Of a stretch of DNA of 64,000 nucleotides, positions 37,201 to 47,297 are shown one piece after another. A program made the position numbers and the translations under genes. The notes below the pieces were generated by a model, which was not told the DNA's origin, ran no database searches, and worked only from the letters and a program-made list of their open reading frames with translations. The first letter of the stretch is position 1; every line of letters begins with the position of its first letter. Origin of the DNA: Nipponacmea schrenckii (Eukaryota; Mollusca; Gastropoda; Lottiidae); NCBI GenBank assembly GCA_030562195.1, contig JAUJPP010000002.1, positions 1,240,001 to 1,304,000 of the forward strand, read 5' to 3'.

Positions 37201-40200
37201 AACACTGAAAAATATAAATAGCTTCTCATAACACTGAAATTTACAGACAAACTCTCACAAAACTAAAATATACAGTTAGCTTTTCACAACACTGAAATAT
37301 ACAGACAAACTCCCACAACACTGAAATATATAGACAAACTCTCACAACACTGAAATATACAGACAAACCATCACAACACTTAAATATATAGTTAGCTTCT
37401 CACAACACTGAAATATACAGATTAGTTCTCATAACACAGAAATATACAGACAAACCATCACAACACTGAAATATACAGACAAACTCCCACAAAACTAAAA
37501 TATACAGTTAGTTTTTCACAACACTGAAATATACAGACAAACTCCCACAACACTGAAATATACAGACAAACTCTCACAACACTGAAATATACAGACAAAC
37601 CATCACAACACTTAAATATATAGTTAGCTTCTCACAACACTGAAATATACAGACAAACCATCACAACACTGAAATATACAGTTAGCTTCTTACAACACTG
37701 AAAAAGACAGACAAACTCTCACAACACTGAAATATACAGATAACTTCTCATAACACTGAAAAATACAGATTAGTTCTCATAACACTGAAATATACAGTAA
37801 GACTCTCACAAAACTGAAAAATACAGATGACTTCAAACAACACTGAAATATACAGATAGCCTCTCATAACACTGAAATATACAGTAAGACTCTCACAAAA
37901 CTGAAAAATACAGATTAGTTCTAATAACACTGAATTATACAGTTAGACTCTCACAACACTGAAATATACAGATAGCTTCTTATAACACTGAAAAATACAG
38001 ATAGTTCTCATAACACTGAAATATACAGATAGACTCTCACAAAACTGAAATATACAATTAGCTTCTCACAACACAAAAATATACTAAATTTCTGACATAA
38101 ACGGTTGCCTTTATTAATAAATGAGCTTATTTGTTGCGATTGTAATTTTGGAGTTTATCACAATATATTTTACTGTCCCATTCTAAATAGTTCATAATTG
38201 TTATTTAAGTTACTATCTTTGGCTGGTGGGAAATTGACTTCCAGCTTATGCTGGCAGAGTAAGTAGTTGTTGGTAATTGTGGTGGTTGGTAGTTCTCCTA
38301 ACGAAGATTTCAAATTGTGAATTTTTACATTTACTATACCTGCTGTGATATATTTAAAACATTTTCTGCTGATTCCACTTCATTACATTCTACAAACACA
38401 AAATAAAAAATATCAGAATGGATAATAGAAACTTTATGACATAAATGAGCCGAGGTGGTAAAATAAAAAAACTCAATAACAATGGTTAAAAATATCCTCA
38501 TTGAAAATTGGTTCTGAATTAACCTGAATTAAATTGGCTAACAAAAACTATTCTTAAACGAGAAAAAAGGCTTAATGAGAATGGGTAAAAAAAGAGTCCT
38601 TTTAATTAGGATGAGAATGGGTTGCACAAATAATTCTTAATTAGAATGAGTAACAAAAAAAACATCAGAAAGAGAATGGGTGGTAAACAATGACAAATTA
38701 CTTGGCATGACATCAAATAACCTGAACTTTTTTAACTCACCTATCCATGCTCTGGCTGATTTTATCCCCATCTACAAATTTTAAATAATTTTAATTCTCA
38801 GTTAATAATCTGTACATCATATTAACGTTATTATTTAGTAACTACAATCTAAATTTTGTCTGGAATGCTCTGGAAGTTGTGGTAACTTTTACTTCCACAA
38901 GTTTATTTTGAATTTTAGTCAAATTCAGCATTGAATATAAATTTTAGAAAGTGATACCAATAGCTGAAAATGAGCTCTTTAAGTTGCTTAAGTATACCTG
39001 AAATCAGTTCATATTAAGGTGCTTTCTAAATAGTTGAAACATTCTGAATAACCAAAATAACACATACAATTATTTGTCTTTTAACTATAGAGTCTGGAGA
39101 ACTATTAACACCAGAATTTAATTCATTCAATATCATAAAACAAATATTTCTTACTGAAACAAATGTAAATTTAAGAAATTAACTCAGGCTTAGCCATGTG
39201 ATTTTTGTGTTGTTAGCATTTCCAAATAATATTCAATAAATTTTTATGCTGAGTTATTAAATTTTGTAATGAATTTATAGGGACAGAGGCTGAGTAACAG
39301 CATGTTTGAGTTGTTTTTGGATATGTCTATATTGCTCTACAATTGATGTATTGAGCACTTTTCTATAAGAGATATCATTCTATTAATGTTTAACTTTCAA
39401 TAAAAATGATATTTTCTAAGCTTAATTAAAATTGTAAATGTAGTGAAGTCTCATCAAACACAGCTGATTATTCTTACATTTTGCATAAGATGTATTAGAT
39501 ATGGACCCTATAACAATCTTCTTCTAAGCTCAGAGTGTGTTACACATGAAACAAAAGCGGTACCATTTGATTAAAATCTTATTTTTCTTACATTTAGCAT
39601 TAGTCACATTAGATATGGAGCCTTGAGTTTTTAGAGGAACCACATGATTCCATAGTTTCACTGCTGAATCTTCCAACTGAAAAGTAGGCAAATAGAATAA
39701 AAATAAAAACATAACAAAATAGCTGCACAAAACAAACCCAGTTCTCTTACGACAAAAAGCTGCAAGTAGTAAGTGTCAATAAGTGTGACCTTCTATATCA
39801 CATAATATGCATAATAACTTACAGTTTTTGCTGTTTCTGAGTTTTCATGATCTCTGACAGATGTTCTAAATTTTTGAACTATTTCAGTTGTTTTTTCAAT
39901 CAATTCAAACCACCAAGCAGACAAACAGTCTTTTACTGAACATAACTTCTGAACATTTTCTGAAAGATTCCAGATAATTTATATATACAATTTTAAACTA
40001 AACATAAATTCTGAACATTGCTGTAAGATACCAGATAATTTATATATACAATTTTAAACTAAACATAACTTCTGAACATTGTCTGAGAGATACCAGATAA
40101 TTTATATATACAATTTTAAACTAAACATAACTTCTGAACATTGTCTGAAAGATACCAGATAATTTATATGTACAATTTTAAACTAAACATAAATTCTGAA

Positions 40201-41541
40201 CATTGCTGTAAGATACCAGATAATTTATATATACAATTTTAAACTAAACATAACTTCTGAACATTGTCTGAAAGATACCAGATAATTTATATATACAATT
40301 TTAAACTAAACATAACTTCTGAACATTGTCTGAAAGATACCAGATAATTTATACAATTTTAAACTAAACATAAATTCTGAACATTGTCTGAAAAGATAAC
40401 AGATAATTTATATTAAACTAAACATAATTTCTGAACATTGCTGTAAGATACCAGATAATTTATATATACAATTTTACACTAAACATAACTTCTGAACATT
40501 GTCTGAAAGATACCAGATAATTTATATATATACAATATTAAACTAAACATAACTTCTGAACATTGTCTGAAAGATACCAGATAATTTATATATACAATTT
40601 TAAACTAAACATAACTTCTGAACATTGTCTGAAAGATACCAGATAATTTATATACATGTATACAATTTTAAACTAAACATAAATCCTGAACATTGCTGAA
40701 AAGATAACAGATCATTTATTAGTCTATGTCATACAATTTTAAACTGAATATAACTTCTGAACATTGTCTTAAATTGTATCATTGATACAAGATCCTTTAT
40801 TGGGTAATATTATACTTACATAAAAATAACATTTCTAATTAGCCTATTATACAATTATCTTGATTGATCATAACTTCTGAGAATTGTATGAAATTGTAGA
40901 TTCCAGATCATTTTTTTAGCCTATATTATACAATTATCTTAATTGATCATAACTTTTGAGCATAGTATGAAATTGTAGATTTCAGATCATTTTATTAGCC
41001 TATATAAAATATAATTATCTTAATTGGTCATAACTCATTTGGAATTGGTTACAGAAATATAAGATAATTTTGTGTGAAAATATAAGCAACAACTATATGT
41101 AGAATAATAAACTATGGCTAGATGTGAAACAGAGTGCTGCACACCATGTTTTTGTTGAATGTAGGCCTACAAAGCTTAAAAAGGCAGACTTGAAATTCGT
41201 TTGACAATATTGAGTTTCAGAAAAACGAAATTTTAAGTTAGCTAATCACTAAGTGACTTAACCATTGAAATTTGAATTTTGAGCCTTCAAGTCCATGTGG
41301 GTCAAGAATTATTCTCATATCTTCTTGATATTTAAATGAAATCTTGTCATTTCTTGAGCCTGCAGAAAATAGAAAATTGCATTTTGGGGGCGGGGGTGGG
41401 CATATCTGTCTAAATAGCTACATGTAGGACGAAGAGTCAGCAAGTTTCAGACTATGGCATCAGTAACTTAATAAAGGGTAGCCTATACCTACCATGCAGG
41501 CTGCTGACTAGCTTGTCTCTCTTTTCTGGAATAAACTCCAT
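16406..41541 (-). CDS. TEX11: TEX11 / SPO22-ZIP4-like meiotic TPR protein, 29 coding exons
   Basis: Coding exons in transcript order (high to low coordinate): 41493-41541, 39823-39959, 39592-39676, 39068-39153, 38741-38771, 38340-38389, 37064-37204, 36577-36657, 34239-34376, 33742-33837, 33331-33412, 30261-30342, 29731-29876, 29529-29614, 28546-28686, 28191-28293, 27579-27685, 27180-27319, 25448-25485, 25120-25209, 24735-24805, 24302-24418, 23895-23973, 23324-23473, 22959-23067, 18113-18233, 17947-18017, 17093-17186, 16406-16480. All borders are GT-AG. Phases agree throughout and the sum is 2796 nt (931 aa), near the usual family length. Recognisable blocks: CMLCYNFGVETYQKEQFEES (about 221-266), AERFGEALQWYNYSYSLFSL (about 431-477), AWNLGLKCKD (about 637), EEYPEMEIVWLMTKAWNSG (about 853-875). 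The family is a TPR scaffold of the ZMM group that promotes meiotic crossovers and synapsis. The start MEFIPEKRDK directly follows an acceptor, so a 5'UTR exon lies upstream. Confidence 0.95.
17360..17450 (-). mobile_element. Possible tRNA-derived SINE relic
   Basis: On the minus strand it contains TTGGTTAGAGTTG-like sequence beside ATGACGTCAT, as in the better copy at 28890-28960. It is too degraded for firm boundaries. Confidence 0.3.
17493..17855 (-). repeat. Tandem-repeat element P, copy 4 (inverted, short)
   Basis: Read on the minus strand it starts with the ACATTATAATGT hairpin near 17833, then GTCCGTCGGTCTGTCGGTCC, about two units, and ends with GTATCTTGCTAGGCAAC. It lies in the last part of TEX11, between exons 28 and 29 of the gene and exon 27. 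Confidence 0.75.
18183..18990 (-). repeat. Minisatellite made of copies of the TEX11 exon 26 acceptor (about 72 bp x 11)
   Basis: Units of about 70-77 bp repeat from within exon 26 (18113-18233) into its upstream intron. Each unit holds, on the minus strand, TTTTTCAG (or TTCTTCAG) followed by TAAAGATATACATAGT and TTAATACAGATGTCTATT, i.e. the 3' splice site plus about 50 coding bases. The copy nearest the exon body is the one that stays in frame. Later copies run into stop codons within or just after the unit. Confidence 0.9.
19023..22865 (-). repeat. Tandem-repeat element P, copy 5 (inverted), split by element D
   Basis: Two parts, 19023-19160 and 21826-22865, together form one inverted P element. 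One end is TTGCCTAGCAAGATAC at 19023. Units carry TTTCATTCAAATCCG and GTCTCTATTGCGTTCAC. The other end is the GTCCGTC-type run and the CCACATTACAATGTGG hairpin at about 22840-22855. Element D sits inside a unit, so D inserted after P. All lies in TEX11 intron 25. Confidence 0.8.
19161..21825. mobile_element. Repeat element D, full-length copy 2 (about 2.66 kb)
   Basis: It interrupts a P element and is flanked by CTAG on both sides (19161-19164 and 21822-21825), either a 4-bp target duplication or part of the ends. GCGTGGCAA near the left end is inverted as TTGCCACGC near the right end. Internal features are long T tracts at 19208-19248, 19298-19323 and 20398-20420, a diverged duplication (about 20580-20770 versus 21180-21365), and eight ACTTCCGG/CCGGAAGT cores. 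No transposase ORF is seen. Copies: 1-504 (3' part) and a decayed segment at 58440-58935. Confidence 0.75.
23161..23310. repeat. Short tandem repeat beside TEX11 exon 24 donor (about 45 bp x 3)
   Basis: GATCTAAGTTCAGTTGATGT followed by AAACAAAAGAA recurs three to four times, ending about 14 bp before the donor of exon 23324-23473. Unlike the larger arrays it does not include the splice site. Confidence 0.7.
24225..24290 (-). mobile_element. Possible tRNA-derived SINE relic
   Basis: The minus strand reads TGTAGCACAGTTGGTTAGAG, matching an RNA polymerase III A-box (TRGCNNARYNGG). A clear B-box was not found. Confidence 0.35.
25590..27180 (-). repeat. Minisatellite made of copies of the TEX11 exon 18 donor (40 bp x about 30)
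   Basis: From about 25917 to 27120 the period is exactly 40 bp. Diverged units extend to about 25590. On the minus strand each unit reads AAACTAATGACACACCAGAC, then TG|GTAAGTTATTATTAAT, i.e. the last bases of exon 18 (27180-27319) and a strong 5' splice site. Variants (CTAGTCTG, CTGATAGGTTATT, CTGTTAAGTTATT) recur in the same order three times, indicating higher-order duplication inside the array. Confidence 0.95.
28890..28960 (-). mobile_element. tRNA-derived SINE fragment (best A-box copy)
   Basis: The minus strand has CTGTAGCTCAATTGGTTAGA, a good match to a tRNA D-arm/A-box, next to a GATGTCAT motif shared with the copy near 17375. The body does not fold as a tRNA. Confidence 0.4.
30330..33210 (-). 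repeat. Minisatellite made of copies of the TEX11 exon 12 acceptor (about 71 bp x 40)
   Basis: About 40 units of 69-75 bp fill nearly the whole upstream intron. On the minus strand each unit carries AATTTATTTCAG|TATTAAATG, then ACATCCTGATACAACTGTAG and ATCTAGATATTG, i.e. the exon 12 (30261-30342) 3' splice site plus about 55 coding bases. Subtypes (for example GACTGTTGTATCAGG versions with 2-4 extra bases) recur in blocks, as expected from unequal exchange. Confidence 0.95.
34608..36028 (-). repeat. Tandem-repeat element P, copy 6 (inverted)
   Basis: It starts at the low-coordinate side with GCTTGCCAGACAAGGTAACA and ends at about 35995-36028 with the hairpin around TATACGTCCACATTTTCATG and GGTGGCGTATA. 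Units are about 115-165 bp with AACTCATAAACCGACATCTG and ACCAAGTTTCATTCAAATCG. Part of it (35600-35985) duplicates the preceding 35200-35590, including an internal GGACGGACGGACAGGGGTGA terminus. Confidence 0.8.
36029..36416. repeat. Tandem repeat, about 168 bp x 2.3
   Basis: AGAATCTGTAAAGAATTGTA recurs at about 36038, 36205 and 36377. The units share ACGATATTTCGGTGAAAAAT and CATCTTCATAATGACATTGA. Located between P copy 6 and TEX11 exon 8. Confidence 0.75.
37190..38090 (-). repeat. Minisatellite made of copies of the TEX11 exon 7 acceptor (about 29 bp x 30)
   Basis: Units of about 28-30 bp. On the minus strand: TATATTTCAG|TGTTGTGAG, then AAGCTAACTG. TGTTGTGAGAAGCTA is the first 15 nt of exon 7 (37064-37204), so each unit carries an AG acceptor and the exon start. 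The pyrimidine tract is poor in the copies, as it is at the real site. Confidence 0.9.
38154..38190 (-). other. Ectopic 37-nt copy of part of TEX11 exon 10
   Basis: The stretch starting TTTATCACAATATATTTTAC and ending CATTCTAAATAG is identical over 37 nt to 33774-33810 inside exon 10 (33742-33837), with unrelated flanks. It sits in intron 6, between the exon 7 minisatellite and exon 6, on the same strand as the gene. Confidence 0.9.
39945..40790 (-). repeat. Minisatellite made of copies of the TEX11 exon 2 acceptor (about 61 bp x 13)
   Basis: Units of about 58-64 bp. On the minus strand: GGTATCTTTCAG|ACAATG, then TTCAGAAGTTATGTTTAG and TTTAAAATTGTATATA. TTCAGAAGTTATGTT is from the first 25 nt of exon 2 (39823-39959). 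Each unit therefore carries the 3' splice site of exon 2. Several units end in CTTACAGCAATG instead, a second acceptor variant. Confidence 0.9.
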
Positions 41542-41542
41542 T

Positions 41543-41974
41543 CTGTAAAAAAAAAGGGTGATTCTGAACAATTTATAGTTGAAGAATTAATGTCTGTCTG
41601 AACTAGCCTAGTCTAATTTACTCAAAATAGTTGGTTGTGCCCCTTCGACCACCTTTTCGTCAGCCAGATTGCAAAGTTTTAGTTTTGACTATTTTAAAAC
41701 AGCACATTTATTTTTCATGGCTGACTGGGCCTTGTCCTACACTATCCAGAGTTATTTTATATTAAAAAAAAGAAGAAAATAGTCACGAGATCAATTTGTG
41801 TTTTGTGTCTGAAATTCTATCTGATTTGTTTACACTTCAGCCTCAGGTCAAGGTCGCTGTGTAGTCTCGATTTCTAAGACCACCACATGCCCATGTATTT
41901 CAACATAAGTCTGGTAATTCTAACTACAACACCTGTTGCGTCTGCGCACCTCAAACTTCTGAAGTAAGTACAAA
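41543..41974. promoter_or_regulatory. Probable bidirectional promoter region (approximate)
   Basis: TEX11 (minus) and the small gene (plus) start head-to-head here. The stretch up to about 42180 is less AT-rich than the introns and has several CpGs. A good minus-strand donor at 42131-42132 (GAAAG|GTAATAGG) could end a TEX11 5'UTR exon, in which case the two 5' ends overlap. No TATA box was recognised. Boundaries are inferred. Confidence 0.35.
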
Positions 41975-43227
41975 ATGGCGCGAAAGTTAATTTCCAGATT
42001 TGGCGTAGTAGGGCAAAACGTAGGCCTAAGCCTACAGATATCTTCAATCATCATTGGTGACTAAAGACACTGTCATACGGTAGGTCTACTGGACTTGTTT
42101 GTCTATGTTTGTGAAATAGACCGGCCTATTACCTTTCGGGTATAATTTATAAACTAATCCAACGCCACCTGGCTGAAAAAGAAGCGTTAATTTAATATAA
42201 GGTATGATCTGCTAGCAAGTTTAACCGAACAAGAAATCGTCGAGAGACTCAGTCTATCTACCGGATTGATTACATTTGTAGAGGAGGGCCTGTTCAGTCA
42301 TTACTCCTGCCTTTTTTAGGCTTAATAGTAGGTGTGAACGAATATATAACAGTAGGCTATAGGCTAAGCCGAGTGCAAGTTAATAGCCATCATGGGAATA
42401 TTGGCAATTTACAGCCTGATAAATACTATTTTTTGCAATTTTAGACGGATAAACAGATTATGCCCGATAGTAGAGATAGCACATACAGAAGTTATGTATG
42501 ATTTTGAGAATATGTGAATATCCTGACTTTCCCATCATAAAGTGAGAGTATGCCTGCAGACAGCTTTATAAATATGAATATAAGGTACCGGTAGATGTTC
42601 TTTATTATGATAAGTATTCTTAGAACTGAGAAACAAACTCTTTCTGGAATTAAACTTATAGGCCTACACTGAACTCCAGAATTGTTTAAACAGTAACTTT
42701 GCCCATGCAGTAAACAACAGAAACATCGGTTTTTCAGAATTTCCTCTAGTCCAATACACAAAAAGCAATTAACCCATTCATAAATAATACCCACCTTAAC
42801 TCCACCTCTCAAATCATTTACCCGTCGCTCAATCAGCCACCCATTCAAGCCACCCCACCGACCAACGTTCCACTGCATCTGATTTGAATCCACATACATT
42901 ATGCCTATATTTACAGTGCTGGTGAAAAGGCATCTGAGGGCAATGTTCAATGCATGGAACCTAGGCTTCCAGTAGGTTCTACAAATCAGGCTAAGGTAGG
43001 TTTGTTTATTCAGATTGGAATTGATATTCCCTGTGAAACAGAACGTTCCCTGCGAAGATGACGTTGCACTCCCATCCATACAGACGGATTACAAACTCAA
43101 TGATGATTTATACTTTTGTCTTATTTGATTAGCAGACGATTATTGGTTTAATTATTTTCATTCCTCCTTTTACCTTAATGTTCGTTAATTTTTCTTTCAG
43201 AAACCACGAATAAACCACGATTTGAAA

Positions 43228-44846
43228 ATGCTTGATGTAACTATCACTTCAGAAAAATATTCCTCAGCGATGTCAAAGGAATATGAGATTGAAGGAGATA
43301 TTGGATATTCAAGCCATGGTACTCAGGAAGATAATTCACAGAAGAGTCATCTCTCTGTAAAGATAACAGATTGGAAGGGCCAAGAGAACGATGAACAAGA
43401 CGACTTCATGCATCCGGATAACGATCTTGATGACCTCCTCTATCATTTCAGTATGACTTTTTTTTATGTGATCCTGAGATCTGAGTCTACAGTTTAAGCA
43501 ATAACTGACATGGACAGTATGGTATTTTGTATATACCACATGGGTGTAATAATAACACCAAGGCTTCTCTTTATGAATTATCTGAGACCGCATACCTCAG
43601 TTTACCGAATGATACAGAGTCTAGAAATCTTATTTAGCATTAAATTAGCTTACTGGCAGGAATAAAGCAAATGCCGCATACTATTTTAAATGTTTCAGAT
43701 AATTTCTTTCAAGAAAAGTTAGAAAATGAGTTGACAACTTTTCAAGAATCGATGAGAAATATGTTGACCGAACAACAAATTCACGTCCGACAGATCGTTC
43801 ATAATTCATCAGTCCCTGAAAAAGTAAGTACCTTGTATTGGCTGCGTATTATCACCAACCGTCGCAAAAGTTAGCTTTTGTGATAGACACCACAGTAAAT
43901 TGGTGGAAAATGAGAAACCTGGTGTCCCCACCTCAACGTACTTATCACCTTACCAATATTTAGTTTATCTTATCTGTTTTAAGACTCTTCTATTTTACTG
44001 TAAATTCGAATAGAAAGGCGTTAAAGACCTTCTCTCTGGTGGTCAACCCCATTCATAGTTCTGTGAAAATATGGCCGGTTATTTAGTGGAAAAATGTAGA
44101 AAGCTATGACAAATTACAAGTAGCTTATATAATTTGAGAATAATTTTTCCATTGCAGTTATTAGATTCACCACTTACTAATATGGATATATGTGAATTAG
44201 ATCATTGTAGCAGTAAGTAAATCTATTTCAGTGTACCGTACACTGAATGAAATTGACACCATTTCAATGGCCGTAAAATTTGGCTTAAAAAATAATTTTC
44301 ACCCAGATCCTGTCTTCATACATGTACAAACACGTGAAACTCACAACTCAGCGATATCAGCTCCAACTGGAAGGTGACGTTTACTTGTCATCTACCAACC
44401 AACCTTGATTTGCATATCTATTTAACCCATCCGAAACGAATGATTCTCATACCGTATCTGTTGATTGTAAGCATTTCTTGATATTTTTTGTTTCGTTCTC
44501 TTTCAGGTCATTCAAGTCCACATGAGGCCACATACACGGCGAGGTACGTTTATTATTTCCATACATACGCCAAAAGTGTTCCACGAAACCTTAGGATACC
44601 ACTTGTAATTTAGAAATATTGACGCCTTTGAGTAACATTAACCCCAATGCCTGCGGACTGAAATTTTCACCCTACTGGAGTTTTTCCGTAGTTACCGCAA
44701 AACTCAAAGTTCATTTAAGTTAAAAAAATATATTTTTCAGTGCTCAAACGCAAGAAGAATGTGGGAATAATGAATTATTAACTGAATTATTATCATTATC
44801 ATGTGCAGTAACAGCTTTATTACATCAACCTAAATATCGCATTTGA
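43228..44846 (+). CDS. Unrecognised small multi-exon gene, head-to-head with TEX11
   Basis: Coding exons 43228-43450, 43699-43823, 44158-44212, 44507-44543 and 44741-44846 (TGA) have AG/GT borders and consistent phases, giving 181 aa from ATG 43228. The N-terminal half is acidic (DEQDDFMHPDNDLDDLLYHF). A predicted helix follows (FFQEKLENELTTFQESMRNM), then a Ser/His-rich linker (LDHCSSHSSPHEATYT), and the end is LLSLSCAVTALLHQPKYRI. The first exon is open back to its acceptor at 43200. A candidate upstream exon 41975-42019 (AAAATGG context, protein MARKLISRFGVVGQN) would join in frame and give about 205 aa. I do not recognise the family. The shared promoter with a meiotic gene hints at germline expression, as inference only. 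Confidence 0.7.
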
Positions 44847-44949
44847 TCATGAATTGAAAATTACGTACAGAAGTATAGAAATATTCTGTGCTGAAAACCA
44901 ACCCAAAAACCCGGTCTTATATTATTTGTAGTCTAAATCAAAGAGAATG

Positions 44950-46060
44950 CATTAAAATTTAGGAGTTGCGTCCCTTCTCATATGCGTTAATGATAATGGT
45001 TTTACATGAAATCGGTGGTGCTGGAATTGGGCCATATAAATATGATATGAGGTTCTGGGGAACCGTGATACGCATCGCATTGTACCGACACGTGAATTAT
45101 GTATTGTGACAGGCGAACAGAAAATCGCGATACCCATCGTATTGTACCGACAACAGGTTTTAAAAGTGACAAGTGAATAGTAAGTTGTGGACTCGTGGTA
45201 CTTCATGAGTTTTATAGTACCGACCAGCAGGTGTGCCAACAAATCATAAGAAGTCAACATAGAAGCGTTAAATTTATACTACTCCTATAGAACCGACAGG
45301 TATACAACCAATCGTGACGGGTAAATAGAGAACTCTGATACTTATAGCATAGAAAGGTGTACATACGAATGTGATAAGTCAAAAGAGAGGTGGTGTACTT
45401 AACGTATAGTACCTGTACCGACAGATGTACTAGAGGGAATCGTTTTACTCTAAGTACAGAGCAAAGTCAGCGATGTATCGTCATATTCACATATAGTACC
45501 AACAGTTATACAGTACTTATCGTAATGTACCAACAATTTTATTATACAAATTATCGTGATACGTATATTAAGGTGTCAACAGTTGTACAACGTAACGTCA
45601 TACTTATAGTAAGGTACCCATTGTTGTACAAAGTTTCGTGAAACTCGCAATGTACCCGAAGTTGATCAAAATATCGTAATACTGTCTTATAGTAAGGTAC
45701 CAACAGTTGTACAAAATATGATGACATCAACGCAATGTACCCGTAGTTATACATGTATATAGTTATTTACGGTAGTGGTAGGCGCATTGTGAAATAGGAA
45801 TTTCTCTATTTTTCTGGCCCAAGTAATATTTTCCAAATATCCGTAAACAGATTGCTCTAATTCCTAATTAAGAATGCCTTCAAAAGTATCTTAAAACAAA
45901 GTATTGTGACAAGTGTGCGGTGATTCTTGCAAATTATCGTATAGTACTGGTACTAAATGTGTTGAGTGATACGTGTGCGTATGAGGTACTGCCAGGTGTA
46001 CGATGTATCATGGCAAGTAAACGGAGAATCGCGATGCTTATCGTATAGTAATTCTTGTTG
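44950..46060. repeat. Degenerate satellite-like repeat (about 75-80 bp units)
   Basis: Diverged units recur with words such as TTGTACCGACA, ACAGGTGTAC, CGTGATAC, GTGACAAGTGAATAG, AGAATCGCGAT and CATCGTATAGTA. The best units lie at 45050-45480 and 45900-46055. The 102-aa minus-strand ORF over it (44952-45260) and the smaller ones are products of the repeat. Confidence 0.6.
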
Positions 46061-47297
46061 TGAATAGTATAGTTTAGTATATTGCTAATTTTAGTCGCAT
46101 GAATCGCCAGTTCGACTCTACACCTGAATTATCTTATATGTATGTTCACGATTTACTTTGCATATCATTGATGGCTTATACAGAGGTCATTACTACGATA
46201 CTTATTTTTTTGCACCACCCGGATCATACGTTATGCTCGTGTCATAAATCACGGGACTGTCCTTTAAAGTGAATATTGACAATTTGATTAGACTGTTTTT
46301 TTTTGTCATGCATTTTATGAATTATGTTATCAATATCCAAAAGGGTAAACATGTTGTTATTCCTGAATCAGAATTACATTTGAACTTTTGTAACGAAGTT
46401 TGTTTTTTTTTTCTTATGTTTGAATGCGTGACTTTTGTGAGTCAATTGTAGAGACGTCGTTGTGGAAAGAATAATTGAATATCAATGGATTTTGAAGCTT
46501 TTATAGAAGTTTTCTAAACTTTTTATGTGTAGGCCCTATCGTTGACACTGATAACATCAATGCCACTATGATTATTGTTTAGTCATGGTTTTAGTCGAAG
46601 TGAAATGAAAGATCTGAGGCGCGGATAATAAACCGGCACCCGAAATACGAAAATAAAAAGTATTTTTGAAGGCACTAACAATTTCTGCCGAATCAGATTT
46701 TATTTCAGGCAAATCTGATTTTAATTCACCCAATAATATCCTCCATCTAGAGGTCGTTAGTTTAACTTGTTGTAAGAAAGATTTCACCGTGTGAGAATTT
46801 GACAACCAAACTATTCCATCTGACCTTGAAGAAATATCTCGTCTGCTAGAGTCCTGTGAAGGAGGAGTTATATGTGGTCTGAAACTACCAGTATACTAAT
46901 GATAGAAAAGTATGTCAAACATCATCACGTGGCTTTGTTATTACGGAAGTTGATGAAACGTTGCGCACTGGTATTCCGCGCATTTGCGCACGGTAATATA
47001 CTGGCTGTAAAGAGCTGTATATATGCAAATCACCCGTGACAACAAATACGTCATCAGGTACTCCCCATAATCTTACAGCAATTCATATACTCTACTCTAC
47101 TCACTAGCATGTAATGGACGTATGGGTTAAACTATACTTTTACTCTACCGCAGAACATTTAGTGTATTATCCACATGGATTGTCGGACATTCTTGACAGT
47201 TCCTAAAATGATTCAATCGGATTATATTCTTTTAATTGTGATATAAATTACTGGATTACGTTGACTTATCACTTGACAAATTGTGATTTAATTTTAT
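46061..47297 (+). promoter_or_regulatory. FoxO upstream region and likely promoter
   Basis: No coding exon is seen. At 47020-47053 lie TATATATGCAAATCA, a TATA-like run fused to an octamer (ATGCAAAT), and TACGTCAT, a CRE-like site. A relatively CpG-rich patch is just upstream (46940-46995, GCGCACTGGTATTCCGCGCA). The 5'UTR would then be about 230-270 nt. The site calls are motif matches only. Confidence 0.4.

Noticed and set aside
42492..43079. Minus-strand 195-aa ORF
   Set aside because: Composition is erratic, with no recognisable domain or conserved neighbour. It lies in the first intron of the small plus-strand gene. It is long for chance in AT-rich DNA, so an RNA check is worthwhile, but I cannot support it as a gene.
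44952..45260. Minus-strand 102-aa ORF
   Set aside because: It falls entirely within the degenerate satellite and its protein reflects the repeat.
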